From Candidatus Falkowbacteria bacterium CG10_big_fil_rev_8_21_14_0_10_43_11 (GTDB taxonomy: Bacteria; Patescibacteriota; Patescibacteriia; Patescibacteriales; XYC2-FULL-47-12), in contig PFAS01000039.1 in the NCBI GenBank assembly GCA_002778635.1, positions 1 through 14,778 of the forward strand: a stretch of DNA of 14,778 nucleotides, in the 5' to 3' direction. Of the stretch, positions 7,209 to 12,672 are shown in pieces (positions within the stretch are counted from its first letter, which is position 1; the number at the start of each line of letters is the position of its first letter). The notes under the pieces were generated by a model, which made no database searches, was not told where the DNA came from, and saw nothing but the letters and a program-made list of their open reading frames with translations. The position numbers and the translations under genes were made by a program.

Positions 7209-7747
7209 TTAAACCGCAAAAAATTCCCGCATTTTTTCGATTATTTCATTTTTTATCTCTAAAAAATTAGTTGCCGCAACATCACGGTTAACAGAAAATC
7301 CGCCGTTGCCTTCCCTGCCCCCGCCGCCCATGTAGCGGCAAAAAGGAACGGCGTCAAAATCGCTTTGCCGACCTCTAAAAAACAAGGCGGTATTTATGTT
7401 AAAAATTACCAAAAAGCCGTCTACTCCCGCTTCATCCGTTGCGTTTTGCCAGTCCCTTATGGTTTCTTTTTGATAAATCAGCCCGTCGCCAAAAGCAATT
7501 AAAAATTTTCTTTTCCCAATCGTAATAATTTCTTTGCTTTTGCGCATAGCGTCAGTGGCTTCTTTTTTGTCCATATCATATTCTTCTATGACTCGTTCCA
7601 TCTCCCGGCCAAATGAACCATCCGCTCGCCATAACAAACAAGATGTATTTTGCAATTTTTTCCCGTCAAATGTCCGGTTAAAAGTCCGGCTGCTATAATC
7701 CCATCAGGGTCATCTCCGTGGGCAATAACGAAATATCTATCATCCAT
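7209..7747 (-). pseudogene. DHH-family phosphoesterase, frameshifted and internally shortened
   Basis: An N-terminal frame from the ATG at 7745-7747 reads MDDRYFVIAHGDDPDGIIAA, the DHH-superfamily motif I (HxDxDG), and stops at the TAG at 7586-7588. A second frame, open from about 7655 to the stop at 7209, carries the C-terminal part: FLIAFGDGLIYQKETIRDW, then FFRGRQSDFDAVPFCRYM and GGGGREGNGGF, matching the DHHA1 substrate-binding region (GGGHxxAAG type). The frames overlap at 7588-7655, where an A6 run (7657-7662 area) is a plausible slip site. Together they give about 180 residues, while family members have about 300 or more, and the motifs carrying the central aspartates and DHH itself are absent. 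So there seems to be both a frameshift and a central deletion. The upstream promoter and downstream terminator are still present. AAAGG precedes the ATG closely. Confidence 0.7.
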
Positions 7748-7795
7748 CGCCTTTATCCTTTCATTGTAAAGATCGTTAACTTTTCCAAGCTAGTC

Positions 7796-7823
7796 AATGT
7801 AGCATTTTACGGCAAAAAGTCAA
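7796..7823 (-). promoter_or_regulatory. Promoter upstream of the DHH pseudogene
   Basis: On the minus strand TTGACT (7818-7823) and TACATT (7796-7801) are 16 nt apart with an extended TGC before the -10. The segment AAAATGCTAC is identical to that in the rnpB promoter. The -35 box overlaps the TGA stop of the methyltransferase gene (7820-7822). Predicted start about 7789. Confidence 0.55.
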
Positions 7824-8344
7824 CCGCGCCTGTATAAATAAACGGCGGCGTCGCTATTGGTTGGCTTGTCAATCGCGTCCGGCGTCCAGCCGGGAACGGG
7901 AAAAACATAAGAAATTACCCGCGCGCCCGGCTTTAACTCTCGCTCCAGTTTTTCTTTCAGCCGTTTGTGAATTGGCTGCGGCATGCCAAAAAAATAAACC
8001 GCATCGGCGCTTGCTAAATCTTCTTTAAATAAATTTTTCCATTTAAACTCGGCGTTTTTCGTTCCGTTAAAAAACCGTCGGCATTGGCAAATAAAATACA
8101 GCGGCAGCGCGAGTTCAAGACCGACCGCTTTTATTTTAAAATTTTTCGCGGCGTAAAGTACCGTTTTGCCGTTGCCGCAGCCCAAATCGTAAAAAATCTC
8201 GCCGTTCTTTAAATCGGCTGCCTTAAAAATTCTAGCCAAATCTTTACTCCAGCACGGCACCCACGGCGCGAAAGAAAATCCGGCAAAAGCCAAAGAAAAT
8301 AGCGAGCTAAAAATAATGGCAAATAATAATAGCAACCAAAACAT
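7820..8344 (-). CDS. Membrane-anchored class I SAM-dependent methyltransferase
   Basis: This 174-residue protein has one N-terminal hydrophobic segment (~2-22), then a compact Rossmann methyltransferase: motif I YDLGCGNGKTV (52-62), the acidic end of strand 2 in VGLELA (E77), and D114 in the motif-IV region, followed by LKPGARVISYVFPVPGW. The APWVP stretch right after the membrane segment and the order of motifs resemble the FAM173-type lysine methyltransferases, small membrane-tethered enzymes, but this comparison is from memory and the substrate is unknown. It is complete for a small family member. It is divergent from rlmN, and its stop overlaps the promoter of the next gene. No Shine-Dalgarno is seen before the ATG. 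Confidence 0.8.
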   Translation of the reverse strand: MFWLLLLFAIIFSSLFSLAFAGFSFAPWVPCWSKDLARIFKAADLKNGEIFYDLGCGNGKTVLYAAKNFKIKAVGLELALPLYFICQCRRFFNGTKNAEFKWKNLFKEDLASADAVYFFGMPQPIHKRLKEKLERELKPGARVISYVFPVPGWTPDAIDKPTNSDAAVYLYRRG

Positions 8345-8376
8345 ATTAATCTGCTAATTAAGCAATACTGGCATTA

Positions 8377-8385
8377 ATTTTAGCA
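8377..8385 (-). promoter_or_regulatory. Extended -10 promoter of the methyltransferase gene
   Basis: On the minus strand the sequence reads TGCTAAAAT (TAAAAT at 8377-8382). The -35 region (TGGTTT at 17 nt) is weak. The start would be near 8370, leaving a leader of about 26 nt before the ATG at 8344. Confidence 0.45.
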
Positions 8386-8447
8386 TGAGTTAAAAGATAA
8401 AACCACCCTGCCGTTAATATTTTAATTTATGACGCGGGTTTATGAAT

Positions 8448-8476
8448 TTGTTATTTTTGTCCCAATATGCCATAAT
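8448..8476 (+). promoter_or_regulatory. rlmN promoter giving a leaderless transcript
   Basis: TTGTTA (8448-8453) and CATAAT (8471-8476) are separated by exactly 17 nt, with TGC before the -10. The expected start, 7-8 nt downstream, falls on or next to the ATG at 8484-8486. This argues that translation starts at 8484 and not at the upstream in-frame ATG at 8442, which lies before the promoter. Confidence 0.65.
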
Positions 8477-8483
8477 ATTGGCT

Positions 8484-9521
8484 ATGGATTATGCTAGCCG
8501 CCAGCAACAATTTATGGAATTCTACCCCGCTGAGCCCGCTTTCCGTTGGGCGCAAATTGAACGCGGTTTTTTTAATCCAAAATTTTCCGGCTGGAATGAC
8601 GTTTTAAATTTGTCCAAAGCGATGCGGCAAAATTTGGCGGACAACATTCCTTGGATTTCCGCTAAACTTTCTAATTTGCAAAAGGATAAAGCGGGCGATG
8701 TTTTTAAGGCCGCGCTGGAATTAGCGGACGGGCAAAAAATAGAAACCGTGCTGATGAAAAACAAACGCGGGCAATGGAGCGTCTGCGCGTCTTCGCAAGC
8801 CGGCTGCGCCATGGAATGCGGTTTTTGCGCGACCGGTAAAATGGGACTGGCGCGCAATTTAACGAGCGACGAAATCGCCGACCAGCTTCGTTTTTGGCTT
8901 TACTGGCTGCGCGAAAATAAAACCGGCGCCGAGCGCGTTTCCAACATTGTGATTATGGGCATGGGCGAGCCGCTGGCTAATTACGACAACCTCAAAACGG
9001 CGTTAAAAACATGGCTGCGTTATACCGACATCGGCGCGACGCATATTACGGTTTCTACCGTCGGACTGTTGCCGCAACTGGAGCAGCTGCTTAACGACCA
9101 AAATTGGCCGCCGGTGCGCCTCGCGGTTTCTTTGCATGCCGTTGACCAAAAACTGCGCGAGCAAATTATTCCCAGCACCGCGCCGGATTTTTTTATCAAG
9201 CTGGCTGATTGGGCAAAACGCTATTTTAAAAAATACGGCAACCGCAGGCATCATCTGACTTTTGAATATTTACTGTTGCAAAACATCAATGACCGGCCGC
9301 AGGACGCCAAACTATTAGCTGATTATGTTAATAAAATCGGCCGCGTTAAAATTAATTTAATCCCCTACAACAAAACTAGCGCCCGACTGGGGCGCAGCGC
9401 TGACGAGCAAATGGAGCAATTTTTGGCAATGCTGGAAAAAAACGGGACAGTAGTTACTATCCGCCGCAGTTTGGGCGAGGACATTTCCGCCGCGTGCGGA
9501 CAGTTGGCGAATAAAAGTTGA
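8484..9521 (+). CDS. rlmN: 23S rRNA A2503 / tRNA A37 C2-methyltransferase RlmN
   Basis: RlmN is a radical-SAM enzyme that makes 2-methyladenosine at 23S rRNA A2503 and, in some bacteria, at position 37 of certain tRNAs. From the start chosen here (345 residues) the [4Fe-4S] cysteines are C108, C112 and C115 in CAMECGFCATGKMG. C101, seven residues earlier, matches the E. coli mechanistic C118, and C338 in DISAACGQLA matches the C355 that carries the methyl group. GMGEPLANYDN is the SAM-binding glycine motif. The open frame extends upstream to an ATG at 8442 (359 residues), but the added 14 residues are hydrophobic, lie over the promoter and are not part of the family, so 8484 is preferred. There is no Shine-Dalgarno, consistent with a leaderless mRNA. 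It is the only plus-strand gene in the window and converges on tRNA-Gln. Confidence 0.95.
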   Translation: MDYASRQQQFMEFYPAEPAFRWAQIERGFFNPKFSGWNDVLNLSKAMRQNLADNIPWISAKLSNLQKDKAGDVFKAALELADGQKIETVLMKNKRGQWSVCASSQAGCAMECGFCATGKMGLARNLTSDEIADQLRFWLYWLRENKTGAERVSNIVIMGMGEPLANYDNLKTALKTWLRYTDIGATHITVSTVGLLPQLEQLLNDQNWPPVRLAVSLHAVDQKLREQIIPSTAPDFFIKLADWAKRYFKKYGNRRHHLTFEYLLLQNINDRPQDAKLLADYVNKIGRVKINLIPYNKTSARLGRSADEQMEQFLAMLEKNGTVVTIRRSLGEDISAACGQLANKS

Positions 9522-9550
9522 AATTGTATTAAATCAAATTACAACAATAT

Positions 9551-9584
9551 AAAAAATCCCTACAGTTTATTGCTGTGGGGATTT
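9551..9584 (-). terminator. Terminator of tRNA-Gln (possibly bidirectional with rlmN)
   Basis: A 12-bp stem with one G-T pair (9554-9565 with 9573-9584, 7-nt loop) lies between two converging genes. On the minus strand it is followed by a T-tract (complement of the A run at 9551-9556), making it a good terminator for the tRNA. In the plus direction only TTTGAT follows, so termination of rlmN there is less sure. Confidence 0.8.
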
Positions 9585-9616
9585 GATAAAAACTTATTTA
9601 TTCATATTTTTATATG

Positions 9617-9690
9617 TGGCTGCGGGACGTGGATTCGAACCACGATACCAGCGTCCAGAGCGCCGTGTCCTACCTTTAGACGATCCCGCA
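9617..9690 (-). tRNA. tRNA-Gln (anticodon CUG)
   Basis: The minus strand folds as a 74-nt cloverleaf with an encoded CCA end. The acceptor stem is TGCGGGA with TCCCGCA, the D arm GTCTAAAGGTAGGAC, the anticodon arm CGGCG-CTCTGGA-CGCTG with anticodon CTG, and the T arm CGTGG-TTCGAAT-CCACG. The weak first pair U1-A72 and discriminator G73 are glutamine identity features. Position 37 is G, whereas E. coli tRNA-Gln(CUG) has A37, the RlmN-methylated base; G36-G37 is instead the TrmD (m1G37) context. It is transcribed alone toward rlmN. Confidence 0.97.
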
Positions 9691-9695
9691 AAATA

Positions 9696-9848
9696 TTATA
9701 TTTTACCGGCGTGTAACTTTCGATGACAATTAGAACAGATTACTCTACATTTTTTTAATTCTTTTCTAATTCGCTCTTTTCCCCATCACCAACTTCCTGT
9801 GTTGATACGCGAGTTGTTTTTTTCTATTGGCGTATGGCGTGCTTTCAT
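9696..9848 (-). pseudogene. Relic of an HNH endonuclease C-terminus
   Basis: The minus strand reads MKARHTPIEKNNSRINTGSW, a TGA stop (9786-9788), then WGKERIRKELKKCRVICSNC and HRKLHAGKI before a TAA at 9696-9698. The end (KKCRVICSNCHRKLH) matches the C-terminus of small zinc-binding HNH endonucleases (type CxxLCxNCHRxxH). The N-terminal HNH histidine and CxxC knuckle cannot be recognised upstream, so this is a decayed fragment of about 50 codons, with the TGA perhaps from a TGG codon. It ends five bases before tRNA-Gln on the same strand, and the tRNA promoter lies inside it. The match rests on a short motif and could be partly chance. Confidence 0.5.
9700..9729 (-). promoter_or_regulatory. 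tRNA-Gln promoter
   Basis: On the minus strand TTGTCA (9724-9729) and TAAAAT (9700-9705) are 18 nt apart. The predicted start is about 3 nt before the tRNA 5' end, giving an almost leaderless pre-tRNA. A TATAAT also lies 4 nt before the tRNA but is too close and lacks a -35. Confidence 0.5.
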
Positions 9849-9940
9849 TTTGGCAGGTATTGAACAAAATGTAAATATCAGAACCTGATTAATCAAACTT
9901 GATATGCAAAAACAAATTGATATTATAATTTTCTTTTACC

Positions 9941-11557
9941 TTATTGCACCACTTTTCCCCCAAACATCTTTAAAATCGTATCCATGCCGTCAGACGGAAC
10001 CTGACTGTTTTCTTTTTTATCATTTGCCGACGCTTCCGTCAACTGGCTGCCGCCATTGATTACTGAAATTTCTTCCGCTCCATTGACGCTGCCGGCAATA
10101 ATTAAATTTTCATCCAAAAGCGCGGAAAAATTTATCGGCCGGTTAAAAATTTCCTGCATCGCTTGCGCCAGCACTTGCCTGATCGCCGGCTGTTCAATCC
10201 GTTCTTTGTGAAATTTATATTTAAATACCAAACAAATTCCTCCGTTCACCTCTCGGGGCTCGCATATTTTTAAAATAAAAGACAAGGAATGATTGTATTT
10301 TTTTATGTGCAGTAAAAGTTCGTTCCATTTGGATTTTACTTCCGCCAATTTGACGGCTGGCAATGCTTGCCCGTTTTGAACGGTTTGGCTTGGCGTGTTA
10401 GCCGCCGGCGCGTTTTTGGCAGTTTTTGCCGTAAAAGACTGATTATAAGCCGATCCGGCTTGAGCGGCGGCGCAAAGCTTGATAATGGCTATTTCTAAAG
10501 GCAACTGGCTGATAAAACTCGTTTTTAAATCAATTTGCGCCGCGATAAAACCGTTGATTATTTCTACCAAGCGCTCAATAGTTAATTCCGCGATTATCGG
10601 CCGAAGCCGCTCTTCCACCGTCTGGCCAAAATCTTGCGCGTATTTTTCCGCCAAATTTTGGCTGATTTTTCCCAGCATCATCCGGCGCAAAATTTCAATC
10701 AAATCCAAACTAAACTGTTTTAAATCAACCCCGTCGTCAACGAGGCGGTTAATCAGCAAAATCGCTTGCGCGCCGTCTTTTTTGGAAACAAAATTTATCA
10801 AATCAACCAAAGAATTAATGTTTGAACGCGGGATGACCAAGTCCGCTTTCTCCCGCGTTACGAGCGCGCCGCTGATGGAAAAAACTTGATTTAACAAACT
10901 TTCCGCGTCGCGCATGTGGCCTTCGCTGTGGCGCGCGATGGTTTCCAAAATGCCCGGTTCAACTTTTATTTCTTCTTTGCCCGCGATGTAATTAAGTTTT
11001 TGAACGATGTCGGAAACGCTGATGCGCTTAAAATCAAAGCGCTGACAGCGGGAAATAATGGTCGCGGGCAATTTATGCGCTTCGGTCGTGCATAGAATAA
11101 AAACCACGCGCTCCGGCGGCTCTTCCAAAGTTTTTAAAAGCGCGTTAAAAGCGGAAATGGACAGCATGTGCACTTCATCAATGATAAACACCCGATATTT
11201 TCCCGGGGTAATGGAAATGCGCGCGCTCGCAATAATGTTTTCGCGCACGTTTTCCACGCCGGTATGCGAGGCGGCGTCGATTTCGCTGATGTCCAGACTG
11301 GTTCCCTGTTTTATCCGTTCGCAAGTCGCGCAAATACAACAGGGTTCCGATTCGCCCGCCTGCCTTTGCTCGCAATTCAGCGCTTTGGCAAAAACGCGCG
11401 CTACGGTCGTTTTTCCGGTGCCGCGCGGCCCGCAAAACAAATAGGCGTGAGACACTTGACCAGTTTCCAATTCATTCTGCAAAGTTATCTTAATGTGGTT
11501 CTGGTTGACCACTTCCGCAAAATTATTCGGCCGGTATTTTTGGTAAAAAGTAGACAT
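9941..11557 (-). CDS. dnaX: DNA polymerase III subunit tau (clamp-loader ATPase DnaX)
   Basis: DnaX is the ATPase of the clamp loader that puts the sliding clamp on DNA and couples the replicative polymerases. In 538 residues the order is: Walker A GPRGTGKT (43-50); a zinc module with C62, C73, C76 and C79 (EPCCICATCE); Walker B DEVHML (127-132); the arginine-finger motif SRC (169-171); the collar domain (~210-365); an Ala/Pro/Asn-rich linker (~370-400); and a tau-like C-terminal domain (~400-495). It is shorter than E. coli tau (643). A6G runs occur, but not in the phase needed for the A-AAA-AAG frameshift that makes gamma, so a single product is expected. It has its own promoter upstream. 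The ATG has no Shine-Dalgarno. The downstream 250 bases hold only the HNH relic and no strong terminator. Confidence 0.96.
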   Translation of the reverse strand: MSTFYQKYRPNNFAEVVNQNHIKITLQNELETGQVSHAYLFCGPRGTGKTTVARVFAKALNCEQRQAGESEPCCICATCERIKQGTSLDISEIDAASHTGVENVRENIIASARISITPGKYRVFIIDEVHMLSISAFNALLKTLEEPPERVVFILCTTEAHKLPATIISRCQRFDFKRISVSDIVQKLNYIAGKEEIKVEPGILETIARHSEGHMRDAESLLNQVFSISGALVTREKADLVIPRSNINSLVDLINFVSKKDGAQAILLINRLVDDGVDLKQFSLDLIEILRRMMLGKISQNLAEKYAQDFGQTVEERLRPIIAELTIERLVEIINGFIAAQIDLKTSFISQLPLEIAIIKLCAAAQAGSAYNQSFTAKTAKNAPAANTPSQTVQNGQALPAVKLAEVKSKWNELLLHIKKYNHSLSFILKICEPREVNGGICLVFKYKFHKERIEQPAIRQVLAQAMQEIFNRPINFSALLDENLIIAGSVNGAEEISVINGGSQLTEASANDKKENSQVPSDGMDTILKMFGGKVVQ

Positions 11558-11569
11558 ACGATTTAGTCA

Positions 11570-11600
11570 AAAGTCTATAAAGTCTTTAAAGTCCGTAAAG
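11570..11600. repeat. 9-bp tandem repeats in the dnaX leader
   Basis: AAAGTCTAT, AAAGTCTTT and AAAGTCCGT follow each other at 11570-11578, 11579-11587 and 11588-11596, with a fourth partial unit (AAAG) after. They lie between the predicted dnaX start site (~11606) and the ATG (11557), so they fill most of the leader. The function is unknown. Confidence 0.7.
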
Positions 11601-11612
11601 CAGGACAACATT

Positions 11613-11641
11613 ATTATACTCAAGGAAGATAAAAAAAACAA
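11613..11641 (-). promoter_or_regulatory. dnaX promoter
   Basis: On the minus strand TTGTTT (11636-11641) and a perfect TATAAT (11613-11618) are separated by 17 nt. The start is predicted near 11606, giving a leader of about 49 nt. It lies just after the terminator of the preceding gene. Confidence 0.7.
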
Positions 11642-11660
11642 GCTATAGTTATAAATACAT

Positions 11661-11683
11661 AAAGCGCGCTCTTAGCGCGCTTT
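11661..11683 (-). terminator. Terminator after the acidic conserved gene
   Basis: A perfect 9-bp, GC-rich stem (AAAGCGCGC at 11661-11669 with GCGCGCTTT at 11675-11683, 5-nt loop) lies 27 bases past the stop codon and just before the dnaX promoter. The T-tract is short (TTTATGTATTT), so termination may be incomplete. Confidence 0.7.
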
Positions 11684-11709
11684 ACTTTATAACTTTTTAA
11701 TTTTTTACT

Positions 11710-12651
11710 TTATAACTTATTGATTATATTTTCCACTGCCGCCCAGTTGCTTTCACCGTATTTGGGGACCAAAATAACCGCTTCGTCGTCCGGCCGGCCT
11801 TTGAAATAAGTGACGCTCGCGGTTAAAATGCGCCAACGCTTGTCGCCCTGCTCCACAAAATACTCGCCGTTGTTATTAAGGCATAAACTGCCGATTACCC
11901 GTTCCCGCTCGATTGGACCGATTTGCTTATAAATAAATTTGCCGTTGGCGCCGATGGTCAGTTTTAAAATATCGCCTTCCACAAGTTTGGATTTGGAAGC
12001 GTAATTGGGCGGGATGCTGTATTGCTTGCCGTCCGGACCGATCATGTGCTGGCCGTTAAACACTCCTTCCAGCACTTTTTCGCCGGCCTCGTTTATTTCC
12101 CCTTCCCCATCTTCAGCCGGAGCGGCAAATTGCTCTATGCCCGCCGCGCCTTCGTCTTCGCTTAAATTTCCGTTTAATAATTCTTCCAGACGCCGGCTGT
12201 TTTCTTTAATGTTATTGATTAACTTCTGAACAAACGCCAATTTTTGTTTGGAAATAACCACTACTTCCCGCGATTCTTTTAATTTATCGTCCATAATTTC
12301 CGTTTGAAACGATTTTTCCCGCTCCGCTGCCGACGACTTTTCCTCTTCCCTTATTTTATCCGCTAATTGGAAAAGTAATCCGTTATTATCTTCGGCCGCC
12401 TCTGGCGCTTCCTCGGCTATTATTTCTTCCGCCGCCGCGTTTTCCGGCGCCGGCCAAGAATTTTCTTCTTCCGTTGAAATTATTTCTTTGAGCGCGTCGG
12501 CCATGGCGGATTGATTGACGCCCGCCAATTCTTCCGGCTCTTTATTTTCTTTAACCGGTTCGCTTAAATGAATCGGCTCGCCGTCCGGCCACGCCACTCT
12601 TGCTTTTTCCTCAACATTAACCTCATAAAAAACTTGATTTTTGTTTTCCAT
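11710..12651 (-). CDS. Conserved acidic protein of unknown function (CPR-type)
   Basis: I recognise no named family. The 313-residue protein has two parts. Residues 1-190 are acidic and low in complexity (runs such as AAAEEIIAEEAPEAAED) with a probable coiled coil at ~95-160 (KLAFVQKLINNIKENSRRLE). Residues ~194-313 form a conserved beta-rich domain: EGVFNGQHMIGPDGKQYSIP, then NYASKSKLVEGDILKLTI, YKQIGPIERERVIGSL and SNWAAVENIINKL. From memory, proteins ending in this domain recur in Patescibacteria as hypothetical proteins. No signal peptide or membrane segment is seen, so it is probably cytoplasmic. It starts 21 bases after the DUF4012 gene and is very likely co-transcribed with it. No Shine-Dalgarno precedes the ATG. 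Confidence 0.8.
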   Translation of the reverse strand: MENKNQVFYEVNVEEKARVAWPDGEPIHLSEPVKENKEPEELAGVNQSAMADALKEIISTEEENSWPAPENAAAEEIIAEEAPEAAEDNNGLLFQLADKIREEEKSSAAEREKSFQTEIMDDKLKESREVVVISKQKLAFVQKLINNIKENSRRLEELLNGNLSEDEGAAGIEQFAAPAEDGEGEINEAGEKVLEGVFNGQHMIGPDGKQYSIPPNYASKSKLVEGDILKLTIGANGKFIYKQIGPIERERVIGSLCLNNNGEYFVEQGDKRWRILTASVTYFKGRPDDEAVILVPKYGESNWAAVENIINKL

Positions 12652-12672
12652 AAATTTTTTTAAGTTTTATTT

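Noticed and set aside
8442..8483. Upstream ATG as rlmN start
   Set aside because: The extra 14 residues overlap the promoter and do not resemble the RlmN N-terminus.
9786..9788. In-frame TGA in the HNH relic as evidence for TGA recoding
   Set aside because: TGA acts as a normal stop for the fusion protein, the methyltransferase and rlmN, and large genes show no internal TGA, so simple decay explains it.
9865..9940. Possible terminator after dnaX
   Set aside because: Only a 5-bp stem (ATCAG/CTGAT) with an interrupted T-stretch is visible, too weak to call.
10015..10025. A6G run in dnaX as a programmed frameshift site
   Set aside because: The run is in codon phase AAA-AAA-G, not A-AAA-AAG, and lies near the C-terminus, so it would not produce a gamma-like subunit.
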